From: Prorocentrum cordatum
Taxonomy: Eukaryota; Sar; Dinophyceae; Prorocentrales; Prorocentraceae
Assembly (NCBI GenBank): GCA_963575745.1
Contig: CAUYUJ010015503.1
Location: 1-64,000 of the forward strand
Reading direction: 5' to 3'
DNA length: 64,000 bases
In this document: positions 31,793-40,797 of the stretch, one piece after another
Position numbering within the stretch: position 1 is the stretch's first letter
Layout of the letters: each line of letters opens with the position of its first letter
The notes under the pieces: model-generated
Database searches by the model: none
What the model was told of the DNA's origin: nothing
The model's input: the letters and a program-made list of their open reading frames with translations, nothing else
Program-made: the position numbers and the translations under genes

Positions 31793-32597
31793 GGGGGGGG
31801 CGAGGCGAGGAGGGGGAGGTGGGAGGGGGAGGGGGAGGGAGGGAGGAGAAGGGAGAGGGCCAGAGGGAGGGGGGAAGGGAACGAGAGGGAGGGAGGGAGG
31901 GAGGGAGTGGACACTTCAACGGACGGGGCCCTGAGGCACGGGGCCCTGGGGCGAGGCAGGCGGGGCACAGTGCTGACTCAACCTGTGGCAGCCCTTTCCT
32001 GCCCCCAGGGCCCCCGCCCCTCCCCCTCCTCCTCCTCCTCCTCCTCTTCCTCCTCCTCCTCCTCTTCCTCCTCTCCCTCCTCCTCCTTCTCCTCCCCCTT
32101 TCCCTCCTCCTCCTCCTCCCCCTTTCCCTCCTCCTCCTCCTCCTCCTTTCCTTCCTTCCCTTCGTGGAACCACCGAGGGAGGCAGGAGAAGGCAGGGACG
32201 CCAAGGAGGGATGACCCTGAGATCCGACGCTTCGAAACAAGTGCCACACCGCAGCCAAAAACACGACCAGAGCCCGGGAACCCATCTTTCTGCGACCCTC
32301 TGCGAGCCAGATCGCTCCGTGAGGGCCCCTAGGGCCCGAATCCGGGCGGAATTGCCCGGCTCGAACACATTGCAACCCCAAGACATCAGACGAGGTGGAA
32401 CTCGGAACTCGGAACTCGGAAGTCCGCGAAAAGACGCCAGAGGGCATCGTTGCCGAGGGTGTGCACGACGCTGAAGACGCCCTGCAGATCGGAGCTCGCC
32501 CACGTGGAGTGGGCTGTGTGTGAGGAAAACAACGACAAGTTGTGGGCGTAAGAAGCCAATGACGAGGACACTTGGCATCCTCGCCTTGATTAGAGGC
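31793..32597. other. Purine-rich and CTC-rich sequence without gene
   Basis: A GGGAGG-rich part (31793-31910) and a CTC/TCC tract (32015-32160) flank a short unique stretch. The stretch 32170-32597 is unique with GAACTCGGAACTCGG direct repeats at about 32400-32420. Nothing coding is supported. Confidence 0.5.
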
Positions 32598-32819
32598 CTC
32601 CTAGATGGGGTCCGAGTAAATGGGCTTGGAGGATCTCGCCGCATTGCCGATACATCGGCGATGCGTCGGCCATGCACTGGCGACGTCGGCGATATATCCG
32701 CGACGTCGGCGTGGAGAAAATCGGGCACCACATCGAGCCGCATCGCCGATGCATCGCCGATGCATCGGCGATGCGGCGAGATCCTCCGACCCCATCTACT
32801 CCGACCCCATCTAGGTGGC
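32598..32819. mobile_element. IR-4 inverted-repeat element with GCATCGCCGATGC core, copy 1
   Basis: Its ends are inverted repeats containing GATGGGGTC and GGAGGATCTCGCCGCAT, preserved on both sides although the left arm carries several substitutions. The core contains repeated palindromic GCATCGGCGATGC/GCATCGCCGATGC units and the landmark TCGGCGTGGAGAAAATCGGG. A second full copy is at 50636-50833 and partial relatives at 35850-35925 and 36205-36325. No coding capacity is apparent. Confidence 0.82.
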
Positions 32820-32914
32820 TTAGTTTGATTGCTCCCGCGACAGGTGTTCGCAAGTCGTCCCCCCCCCGCGAGGGGAAGAGGAGCGGCCGCCTGCGCGGAC
32901 GGCTGATCAAAGGC

Positions 32915-32980
32915 TGGCTTTCCGTCCTGAATCGTTTTTTGACGCTCCCGAGGCCTGGCGAGGGCCCCCGGAGGCCGACC
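32915..32980 (+). repeat. Partial IR-5 arm
   Basis: TCGTTTTTTGACGCTCCCGA followed by GGC-CGGCGAGGGCCCCCGGAGGCC matches part of both arms of the long inverted repeat at 37.6-38.4 kb. It lies between the IR-4 copy and a GAG array. Confidence 0.75.
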
Positions 32981-33099
32981 ACTGCCTGCATCCCGCCGCT
33001 CCAATGTTATTGCTTGCTGGAGCGCCGGACCTCTGGGAGGCGGGGCGCGGAGGCGCGGGCGGGGGAGGGCTGGGCTGGGCAGGGAGGAGGAAGGGTGAA

Positions 33100-33405
33100 G
33101 GGTGAAGGGAGGAGGAGGAGGAGGCGGAGGAGGAGGAGGAGGAGGAGGAGGAGGAAGAGGAGGGTGGAGGAGGGTGGAGGAGCAGGAGGAGGAGGAGGAG
33201 CAGGAGGAGGAGGAGGAGGAGGAGGAGAGGAGGAGGAGGAGGAGGAGGAGGAGGAGGAGGAGGAGGAGGAGGAGGAGGAGGAGGAGGAGGAGAGGAGGAG
33301 GAGGAGGAGGCGGAGGAGGAGGAGGGGGAGGAGGAGGGAGGAGGGGAGGAGGAGGAGGAGGAGGAGGAGGAGGAGGAGGAGGAGGAGGAGGAGGAGGAGG
33401 GCGGG
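33100..33405. repeat. (GAG)n array
   Basis: About 300 bp of GAG triplets with GCAGGAG and GGTGGAG interruptions. Confidence 0.93.
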
Positions 33406-33610
33406 GGAGGGCGGAGCGGCCGGCCTGCGCGGACGGCGGGCTGGCGCTGGCAGCGCGGGCGGGGGACGCGCGGTGCTGCTCGCCGCGGCCAGCGGGGGCG
33501 CGGGCGCTGCGGGGCGGCCCGCGCGCGGCCGGGGACCTCGGCGGGGGGAGAGCGGCGCGCGCGCGCTGCCGCCGAGGGGGGGCGGCCGCGAGCTCTGCGC
33601 CCGGCCAGAG

Positions 33611-33682
<72 letters not shown>

Positions 33683-33690
33683 TCCCTCCT
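33405..33690. other. GC-rich island and (GTC)n array
   Basis: Positions 33405-33608 are extremely GC-rich (GCGCGCGC, GGCGGGG) and open in several frames on both strands without a preferred one. They run directly into a (GTC)n array at 33610-33682. A coding origin of the island is possible but cannot be shown. Confidence 0.55.
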
Positions 33691-33803
33691 CCTCCTCGTC
33701 CTCCTCCTCCTCCTCCTGCTCCTCCTCCTCCTAGCCCATATCCCCTCAAGGTGGGGGTTGGGGAATCATACTTGAGAAGGGCGCACAGATTCCCCGAGCC
33801 TTG

Positions 33804-35652
33804 ATGTCTACATGGGGCGCGGATGCTGCGAGTGCCATCATCTCGGCGGCGGTGGCGTCGGCGCTGAGGACGGTGAACGAGCTCCAGCAGGCGCAGGCGG
33901 CGTCGCCGGGGCCCCCGCCGGGGGACTGGCGCGAGCCCCTGCCGCTCCCGCCGGCGGAGCGGCTCCCGCCGAAGCAGGCCAGTCGCCCGGAGGCCAGGCC
34001 GACGTCGGCGCAGCGGCCTCTGCCGGCCATCGGGGCCCTGCCGACGGAGGCCCCACGCTCGAAGGCCAGGCCGTCGGCGACGCTTCAGCCGCTGCTTGCC
34101 ATCGCGGATGGCTCGCTCCAGGAGCGCAAGAACAGGTGGACGTCGCGCAGGGCGTCGCCTTCGGCTCCATCGGCAGGCGAGGCGCCATCAGATGGCATTC
34201 CATAGGCTCCCCTCGAGAGCGACCCGCAGGAGACGCAGGAGATCGTGTGGGATTGCAAGGCCGAGGAGAGGGAGGACGCGCTGGAGAGGCAGCGCTTGAA
34301 GGAGATCCGCAGGCTGAAGCTCGAAGAGCGGCTGAAGCCGAAGGACAAGAAGGACAAGAAAGACAAAAAAGACAAGAAGGAGAAGAAGTCTTCCAAGGAG
34401 AAGAGGTCGGCGGCGGAGATGGACCCTGGTCGTGCGCCGTGGCGACGCTGATCCAGTGCTTCGCGCTCAATGCCAAGGACGTGGAGCATCAGTGGCTGGA
34501 TGACGGGCTGGGTGCTTGGTGGCACGGGGACGGCTCGGACAACCAGCAGTACACCTACGAGGATAACATCAAGAGTGTCCACAGTTTTGGGCCAGGCGTG
34601 GCAGGTGCAGCTGCAGAGCCTGGGCACAGTTTTGACGCTCATGACGAAGCAGATGCGGCGGCGGGCAGCGCCTCTAAGAGCTGCAACATCTACGACGGCA
34701 TCGGCCAGGTTGAGAGCAAGCAGCGCGACGGCTTCGAGGAGGTGCGAGCGCTGAATGAGCAGGCCTTCATGAAGGTGGAGCGAGTGCATGCCCAACGAGC
34801 TGCAGCGCTTCGCCTTCAGACGGACTCGGTCGTAAAGGTCATCATGGAGAAGGTGAAGCAAGGGGTGCGTGGAAGGCACCACGCCGTACATGTCACGGAA
34901 TCGGTGCGCGCGGCCTCCGACCTGAACACGTTCGAGAAGCTGGGCGGGCTGGAGATCTGCAACTCCATCTGCGACGGCTTTGACACGCAGGACACCACGG
35001 ACCGCGACACGTTCGAGGAGCAGGGAGGGTTGGGGGGCGCCCCCATCTGCGACGGCCTCGACAAGCACGTCTGCGATACGGTCGAGGATCAGGGCGGGGT
35101 GGAGAGCGACTCCATCGGCGACGGCCTCGACAAGCAGATTGACGTCGACACGTTCGAGGAGCAGGGCGGCATGGGGAGCGACTCCAGCGGCGACGGCTCT
35201 GACAAGCAGGGCGTCGGCGACACGATCGAGGAGCAGGGCGGGTAAGTCTGCAGCGACTCCATCGGCGACGGCCTCGACAAGCACTACGACGACGGCGGCA
35301 CTTTCGAGGAGCAGGGCGGGGTGGAGAGCAGCGACTCCATCGGCGTGGGCCGGCCTCGACAAGAAGGGCCAGATCGGGGCGCATCGGCCTCGGTACGTGG
35401 ATGTCGTCACGGGCGACACGGCGGAGCACCAGGTCCGGAGCGCCCTGGAGGAGGCGGGCCTCGTGCTCTGCGAGCTCGGGTTCAGCGCGATCGTGGACCA
35501 CGTGCGCAGGGGCGGGAGCCTCGAGGTCTTCATGAAGTGGGCTGCGGTTCGTCAAGCTGGGGCAGCTGCTGGAGACCTTCCTCGTGGGCCCGCCGCCTGA
35601 GGGCGGCGGGATTGGGGGCGGCAACGGTGGTCGGGACCTCCTCGCTGCGTGA
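33804..35652 (+). pseudogene. Decayed protein-coding gene with internal 24-residue repeats
   Basis: Protein-like sequence runs over 1.8 kb but changes frame several times. From the ATG at 33804: MSTWGADAASAIISAAVASA and NELQQAQ, up to an in-frame TAG at 34203. After it the same frame gives ESDPQETQEIVWDCKAEERE and a Lys-rich KDKKDKKDKKDKKEKKSSKE stretch. A second frame gives LIQCFALNAKDVEHQWLDDG and then repeats of about 24 residues of the type GDGLDKQ...DTFEEQGG (34950-35340). After a 4-base insertion the first frame resumes with RYVDVVTGDTAEHQVRSALE and LCELGFSAIVDHVRRGGSLE. A last shift gives LRFVKLGQLLETFLVGPPPE and a TGA at 35650. The first TAG could lie in an unrecognised intron; the small shifts suggest decay or assembly errors. 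Family unknown. Confidence 0.55.
34950..35345 (+). repeat. Coding-type tandem repeats of 69-81 bp in the decayed gene
   Basis: Units read (S/I)xDG(L/F/S)DK-x(n)-D(T/V)(F/V/I)E(E/D)QGG. Unit lengths in the first four copies are multiples of three (about 27, 23, 24 and 24 residues), which argues that the repeat was once under reading-frame selection. In the fourth unit the codon after the EEQGG motif is TAA; in the last unit a 4-base gain shifts the frame. Confidence 0.7.
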
Positions 35653-35779
35653 GGTCCCCTGTGCCCTTCGCGCCCCCACCAGGCGTTGCCATCCTCCTGA
35701 AGGCCAGGGGCTGAGGAGGGCGGCCTCTGAAGTCGGCCGATGCCGCACTGCTTTTAGAGCGCTCCACTACTACTACCTG

Positions 35780-35845
35780 CCTATCCTCCTCCTCCTCCTC
35801 CTCCTCCTCCTCCTCCTCCTCCTCCTCCTCCTCCTCCTCCTCGGG
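35780..35845. repeat. (CTC)n tract
   Basis: Pure CTC triplets of about 60 bp, followed directly by GGGTCGGAGTATCGCC and partial IR-4 sequence. Confidence 0.9.
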
Positions 35846-35849
35846 TCGG

Positions 35850-35930
35850 AGTATCGCCCCGCGTCGCCGATGCATCGGCGATACATCGCCAGTGCATCGG
35901 CGATGAATCGGCGACGTCGGGGAGGCACCT
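35850..35930. repeat. Partial IR-4 element
   Basis: GTCGCCGATGCATCGGCGAT and related palindromic units with GGCGACGTCGG match the IR-4 core; only a GGGTCGGAGTA trace of the terminal repeat remains. Confidence 0.7.
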
Positions 35931-36066
35931 TTGGACGCCCGAAATGGGCACGCGGCGTCCTGTCTCAAATGGACACAGGCCGCGGCGACACCGACAGCGA
36001 GCCCTGTTCAGAATGAACAGGAACTGCTGTTGGGCATGGTGCCCATTCTTTCCGTACCCATTATTG

Positions 36067-36188
36067 CCGCCGCTCGGACGTCCGTGTCCCGTGCGTTTGT
36101 CGGCTTCGTGCGTTTTTTTGTTTGCTCGATGGTCCAGGATGGTTCTCGATGGTTCTCGCCGAGAAAACGCACACGTCCGAACGATGCC
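36067..36188. mobile_element. IR-3 inverted-repeat element, copy 2
   Basis: Ends CGCTCGGACGTCCGTGTC and, reversed, GGCATCGTTCGGACGTGTGC; core with TTCGTGCGTTTTTTTG and GGTTCTCGCCGAGAAAACGC. This copy lacks the long direct repeats that flank copies 1, 3 and 4. Confidence 0.78.
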
Positions 36189-36204
36189 AAGAATTCCGCT
36201 CGTG

Positions 36205-36325
36205 CCGAGCATCGACACCGTCGGCGCGGAGAAGATCGGGCTCCGCGTCGAGCCGCATCGCCGATGCGCCGGCGATGCGGCGCGGCCCCCCGCCCCTCCG
36301 ACCCCCTCCAGGAGGCCTTCGAGGC
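36205..36325. repeat. Partial IR-4 element (rearranged)
   Basis: GGAGAAGATCGGGCTCCG and GAGCCGCATCGCCGATGCG lead to CCTCCGACCCCCTCCAGGAG, which match the right half of IR-4. The left half is missing. Confidence 0.7.
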
Positions 36326-36329
36326 ACGC

Positions 36330-36470
36330 AGGAATAGTCCACAAATGCTCAACAATAGTCAAACTGTTTTTTATTAAAAAATAAAAACACAAAAAACTAA
36401 AAAAACATCCCCTGACTATTTTTGTCTATGTTTGAAAATTCCGCCTGTAGAGGGACAGGCCCGACTTGGC
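36330..36470 (+). repeat. Dispersed repeat DR-6, copy 1
   Basis: CACAAATGCTCAACAATAGTC, an AT-rich middle, CATCCCCTGACTA, then ATTCCGCCTGTAGAGGGACA and GGCCCGACTT. Family members at 41415, 48479 and 49015 keep TCCCC-GACT and CCTGTAGAGGGACA-GCCCGA with a variable AT-rich part. The copies share orientation. Confidence 0.78.
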
Positions 36471-36472
36471 CC

Positions 36473-36685
36473 AATCGGCGGCAAGCGGGGGGGGGGACTG
36501 AGAGGGAGAAGGCCTTCTCAGAGGACGGCGGCACTTCCCAGAAGAGCACACTCGCGCCTTCTGAGAAGTGCTCTGCGTCTTCGGGGAAGGCTCAGGACAC
36601 TTCCGAGAAGGCCGGGGGACTGCCGAGCCGTCTGAGAAGGCCCGCCCCTTCTCACTTCCCCCCCTCGCTCGCCGCCGACCTAAGC
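36473..36685. mobile_element. IR-2 module, copy 3
   Basis: It is bounded by TCGGCGGCAAGCGGGG and CTCGCTCGCCGCCGA with internal CTTCTGAGAAG and CCGTCTGAGAAGGC palindromes. The larger outer region seen in copies 1 and 2 is absent. It follows DR-6 directly and precedes the IR-3 tandem pair. Confidence 0.75.
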
Positions 36686-36687
36686 AA

Positions 36688-37045
36688 GAATGACCTCACA
36701 GTCGGGCTGCTGAACCGTGCCATCGCTCGGACGTCCACTCCTCGTGATTCTTGTTCGGTACCGTATCGTGCGTGCTTTTCTTGCCAGGTATCCCAGGCTG
36801 CTCCCCGATGCTCCTCGCCGAGAAAAAAATGCTCGTGTCCGAGCGATGCCTGGGAGTGACCTCGCAGTTGGGCTGCTGACCCTTGCCATCGCTCGGACGT
36901 CCATGCGTCGTGCATGTTTCTTCGGTCTCGTGCGTGCTCTTCTCTTGCCAGACGTGATCCAGGAAGCTCCCCGATGGTCCTCGCCGAGAAAAACGCACAC
37001 GTCCGAGCGATGCCAGGGAGCGACCTCACAGTCGGGCTGTGGAAG
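36688..37045. mobile_element. Tandem pair of IR-3 elements separated and flanked by direct repeats
   Basis: Two cores, 36718-36850 and 36885-37014, each run from GCCATCGCTCGGACGTCC to CCGAGCGATGCC. A unit with GACCTC-CAGT-GGGCTGCTGA occurs before, between and after them (about 36691, 36858 and 37021), giving the order repeat-core-repeat-core-repeat. The 21.1 kb copy has a related arrangement, with GCAGGGTGTGGGCTCCT in its flanking repeat. Confidence 0.75.
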
Positions 37046-37625
37046 TAAGGAACGCTAAACAAGGAACGCAGCCTCTCTAGCGCCAACAGAGCCTCGGTTC
37101 ACGAGGAGGGCCAGAGGAACAACCACGGAGTGACCTCAAGCACAGCGAGCCCCTTCCGAACCCCACGCGGTCCTCAGTCACGCGTCTTGCCTGTGCAGGG
37201 CGCTGCCGTCGCAGCTTTTTTGTTCGGAGATCGGGGGGGAGGACAGCGGACCCGCACCAGAGGTCACTCGGGCTAGATTGACGGCCCCAGGACCCAGCGA
37301 GGCCCCCCCCCAAGCCGAAAACGATGAAACCGATCCATACCGGCTCTTTCGCACACTCGCGGGACGCGATCGGCGACGGCGACGGGGCGATCGGCGGTGG
37401 GCTGGCTCTCGGCGATCGCGGGTCCTGCTGTCTGAGGAGGCAAACAAAACTACCGATGCCGCCGCTCCGAATGGTCACTCTTACACGCGGCCGACCGGCG
37501 CGCCGGTCGGGCCGAGCTCAGCGGCCGAGCTGGCCGGGCGCGCCGCGCGCGGGGGGGGCTGCGCCCGCCCAAGCGGCAGCGGCATCGGTAGGAGGCCTGC
37601 CTCCCCAGACCCCGACATCATGAAT
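37046..37625. other. Region without recognised gene
   Basis: GC-rich unique sequence. Fragments resembling an IR-1 end occur (CGCACCAGAGGTCACTC at about 37253 and GGTCACTCTTACACGCGGCC near 37471), possibly a decayed IR-1 copy with an insertion. Open frames are not convincing. Confidence 0.45.
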
Positions 37626-37630
37626 TGTTC

Positions 37631-38433
37631 ATGACGTCGACCCCCAGAGGTCCGGACCCATTCCCCGGGACCGGTTTTTCGTCCTGAGTCGTTTTTTGAC
37701 GCTCCCGAGGGCCGGTAAGGGCTCCCGGAGGCCGAAAATCATGAAAAACCTCGCGTCGTGATTTTTTCATTACTCGAGGGGGTCTGGGTCCTCGGAGGAG
37801 AGCGGTGCTCGCGCGGTCGGCGGGAAGCTGGGCGGCGGGGCACTTCCGGGTCATGGCCGCGGCCGGCCCAGAAGCTCCCGACCCTGCGGCGGGCGGGGGT
37901 CGCGTCCCCCGCCTCCTCTCCTGGCCCTGCAGCTCCTTGCTGAAGGGGCCCCAGGACACACACAAATAGATACACACAAGCAGAAGGAGGATGCCCCATC
38001 TTTTCCCACATGTTCTGGGTTCCTGTCTTCCCCCCCACTTCCCCCACGTTTTCCCATACTCTCGAGGGACTCGAGGATTAATGTGTGCCTGTGTGCTTCT
38101 CTTCCTCCTGACACGGGCGCCCTCCCCCGCGGCACCGACGCCCGCCGGGAGGGGCTGCCCTGGCTGGAGCGCCCCCCCCCCCCGCTGCGCGGCCTGCGGC
38201 CTGGGAGCCGGGCGCTCCGGGTCCTATCTCTCGGCCTCTCGGCCAGTGCCCAGGGATGCTGCAGGATGGCTTCCAACCCAGACCCCCTCGAGTAATGAAA
38301 CAATCATGACGGGATGTTTTTCCTAATTTTCGGCCTCCGGGGGCCCTCACCGGGCCTCGGGAGCGTCAAAAAACGACTCGGGATGAAAAACCGGTCATGG
38401 GGAAAGGGTCTGGACCTCTGGGGGTCGCGTCAT
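37631..38433. mobile_element. IR-5 foldback element with 160-bp inverted arms
   Basis: The left arm 37631-37791 and right arm 38276-38433 are imperfect reverse complements over about 160 bp. Shared landmarks are CGACCCCCAGAGGTCC, GTCGTTTTTTGACGCTCCCG, GGAGGCCGAAAAT and CATTACTCGAGGGGGTCTGG. The 480-bp interior contains a DR-9 copy (37945-38130) and GC-rich sequence, and encodes no transposase-like protein. Long arms with a non-coding interior fit a foldback-type or non-autonomous DNA element. Confidence 0.8.
37945..38130 (+). repeat. Dispersed repeat DR-9, copy 1
   Basis: GGGGCCCCAGGACACACACA and AATAGATACACACAA, then CTTTTCCCACATGTTCTGGG, a CCCACTTCCCCCAC stretch, TTTTCCC, GAGGATTAATGTGTGCCTGT and GTGCTTCTCTTCCTCCTGA. 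The same order is found at 52060-52235 and 57485-57640. The two ends are weakly inverted (GACACACACAAAT against ATTGTGTCTGTGTG in the other copies). Confidence 0.75.
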
Positions 38434-38483
38434 GAAAAAATCATGACGTCGGGGGTCTGGGAAGAGCGTCACTGCCTCTTCTG

Positions 38484-38680
38484 GAGGCCTGGAAACGGGC
38501 ACCAACACCAAGACAGGGGGCTGCCTCCACAGGCGGGAGATGACCCTCGACTTCGGCGTTGGTGGTCATATTCCGGTCACCTCGGAAGCCAGAATATTAC
38601 CACCATCACCGAGATCGGGATCCTCTTCCCTCGGTGGAGGCACACCGCCGATCTTGGTGTTGGTGCCAACCTCTAGGCCT
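38484..38680. mobile_element. Near-palindromic element, arms about 90 bp
   Basis: The left half contains AGGCCTGGAAACGGGCACCA, ACACCAAGAC, TGCCTCCAC and GTTGGTGGTCATATTC. The right half read in reverse gives AGGCCTAGAGGTTGGCACCA, ACACCAAGAT, TGCCTCCAC and GATGGTGGTAATATTC. The loop is about 18 bases (GGTCACCTCGGAAGCC). The whole 197-bp segment can fold back on itself. Confidence 0.8.
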
Positions 38681-38834
38681 GCGACTCTTGGGGCTTCGGG
38701 CTCTCGCTCCCAAGAAGCCAGAGGTGAAGGGGATGTGGACAAGGATCGGGCCCCCGAGGGCCAGCTGCTTATCCCTCCTCGAAAGCGCCTCGGCCTTGTG
38801 GCGCCCCTTCCCCAGGAAGCCCAAGACGCAGTGG

Positions 38835-38960
38835 ACAAATCTCTCTCTCTCTCTCTTGATTTGTTATGCTTGTTTGTTTGTTTGTTTGTTTGTTTGTTTG
38901 TTTGTTTGTATCCTGTCTATCTCTCTCTCTCTCCCTACTGTTTAAATATCTGTATACATA
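38835..38960. repeat. Simple repeats (CT)n, (TTTG)n, (CT)n, (CA)n
   Basis: CTCTCTCTCT at 38840, (TTTG)8 or so at 38872-38908, CTCTCTCTCT at 38918 and a short ACACACATACATA run. Non-coding. Confidence 0.9.
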
Positions 38961-39128
38961 CACACATACATATCTTGCCCGCGCCTCCGCCGCAGCAGCC
39001 GCGGGTCCTGCGCCCACGAGTCCGCGGCACTGCCGCCACCCTGGCGCAGGACCTGGAGGCGCGCCCGGAACTCGTCGAGCGACCAGATCTCCCTGCCTCG
39101 GCGGACTGCTCTGATGGAGCAGGAACAA

Positions 39129-39537
39129 TCAGCTGCACGCAGGAGTAACCGTGGGTAAGAGTGCCCTGTGGCGCGCGGCTTCTTGGGGACCGCGGGGGGG
39201 CCAAACACGAGCGCGCAGGACGCCACCATATCGCATCGCGTTCGGCGATCGGGGGACCCCAGTGGTCCCGTAGATGGACAAAAAAGTGGAACCCTTGACC
39301 CTGCCCCCTCCCCTCCCCCCACATTCAAAGTTGTTCCCAGATGTTCAAGAGCGCAGGCTTGAAAGGACAGAAAAGTGGAACCCCCGGGGCCTCCACCACG
39401 CCAGAGGCCAACTTTGAGTCGGGGGGAAGGGGGGGGACGAACATGGTGTCGACGACGAGCGGGGTCCACTTTTTTGTCCCCTTACTGGCCCGCACCAAAG
39501 GTCACTCTGGCGAAGGGTTACTCCAACGTGTGGTCGA
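39129..39537. mobile_element. IR-1 element, copy 2, carrying a nested insertion
   Basis: The left end is TCAGCTGCACGCAGGAGTAA and the right end, reversed, TCGACCACACGTTGGAGTAA. The interior up to GGGGGACCCCAGTGG and after GCCCGCACCAAAGGTCACTC matches copy 1. GAACA precedes the left end (39123-39127, one extra A) and follows the right end (39538-39542), consistent with a 5-bp target duplication. About 215 bp not present in copy 1 is inserted at 39271-39485. Confidence 0.82.
39271..39485. mobile_element. Inverted-repeat element nested inside IR-1 copy 2
   Basis: The insert starts with TGGACAAAAAAGTGGAACCC and ends with GGGGTCCACTTTTTTGTCCC, a 16-bp perfect inverted repeat with imperfect extension. 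A third internal copy, GGACAGAAAAGTGGAACCC, lies at about 39366. No open frame. The absence of this segment from IR-1 copies 1 and 3 defines it as a later insertion. Confidence 0.78.
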
Positions 39538-39870
39538 GAACAGTCAGCATAATTAGACCTGCGATACACCGACGACAGATCGGCAGTAGGCCCCCGCTGG
39601 CGAATCCGAATGTTCCTGAGCAGCTTGGAGCTGTCTGGCCCCCTCGGCGATTACTGAGCGATTGGTTTAGGTCGGGCATGTCCTCCTATAGGCGGATTCT
39701 GGGCGAAAAACCAAAATTATCCCGGCAAAGCAACCTAACAGCGATGTGTAGGAGCACATCTGGAAGCATTCCCCTTACGATTCAGATGAGAATCCAGTTG
39801 TAGAATTCTGCTGTTCTTGCAGTCGCAGTCGCATTCGCGATGACAGTCGAAGTGGCAACGGCACGCGCAG
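39538..39870. other. Unique stretch without recognised gene
   Basis: AT-richer unique sequence between IR-1 copy 2 and the CAGCCT satellite. No convincing frame. Confidence 0.45.
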
Positions 39871-40797
39871 TCACAGCCTCAGCCTCAGCCTGCCTCAGCC
39901 TCAGCCTCAGCCTGCCTCAGCCTCAGCCTCAGCCTGCCTCAGCCTCAGCCTCAGCCTGCCTCAGCATCAGCCTCAGCCTCGGCCTCAGCCTCAGCCTGCC
40001 TCAGCCTCAGCCTGCTCAGCCTCAGCCTCAGCCTGCCTCAGCCTCAGCCTCAGCCTCAGCCTGCTTCAGCCTCAGCCTCAGTCTGCCTTCAGCCTCGGCC
40101 TCAGCCTGCCTCAGCCTCAGCCTGCATCAGCCTCAGCCTCAGCCTCAGCCTGCCTCAGCCTGCCTCAGCCTCAGCCTCAGCCTGCCTCAGCCTCAGCCTC
40201 AGCCTGCTTCAGCCTCAGCCTCAGCCTCAGCCTCAGTCTGCCTTCAGCCTCGGCCTCAGCCTCAGCCTGCCTCAGCCTCAGCTGCATCAGCCTCAGCCTC
40301 AGCCTCAGCCTCAGCATCAGCCTGCCTCAGCCTCAGCCTCAGCCTGCCTGCCTCAGCCTCAGCCTGCTTCAGCCTCAGCCTCAATCTGCCTTCAGCCTCG
40401 GCCTCAGCCTCAGCCTGCCTCAGCCTCAGCCTGCATCAGCCTCAGCCTCAGCCTCAGCCTGCCTCAGCATCAGCCCTGCCTCAGCCTCAGCCTGCCTCAG
40501 CCTCAGCCTCAGCCTTCCTCAGCCTCAGCCTCAGCCTGCTTCAGCCTCAGCCTCAGTCTGCCTTCAGCCTCGGCCTCAGCCTCAGCCTGCCTCAGCCTCA
40601 GCCTGCATCAGCCTCAGCCTCAGCCTCAGCCTGCCTCAGCATCAGCCTGCCTCAGCCTCAGCCTCAGCCTGCCTCAGCCTCAGCCTCAGCCTGCTTCAGC
40701 CTCAGCCTCAGTCTGCCTTCAGCCTCGGCCTCAGTCTCAGCCTGCCTCAGCCTCAGCCTGCATCAGCCTCAGCCTCAGCCTCAGCCTGCCTCAGCAT
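39871..40797. repeat. CAGCCT hexamer satellite with higher-order repeats
   Basis: About 930 bp of CAGCCT/CTGCCT hexamers. Variant blocks such as CAGTCTGCCTTCAGCCTCGG recur at about 40078, 40230, 40385, 40555 and 40710, giving a higher-order period of about 150-170 bp. A Ser/Ala/Leu or Pro/Gln frame stays open throughout but is a pure repeat product. Confidence 0.94.

Noticed and set aside
31600-32214. Poly-Asp protein over the GAC array
   Set aside because: Asp content comes from the (GAC)n microsatellite; the flanking residues are Gly/Arg- and Leu-rich repeat translations with no domain.
35238-35252. Strong splice-donor consensus GGGTAAGT with a CTGCAG 12 bases on
   Set aside because: A 12-nt intron is implausible. 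Alignment with sister repeat units shows the bases replace the usual GTGGAGAGC codons, so the TAA is a substitution or decay.
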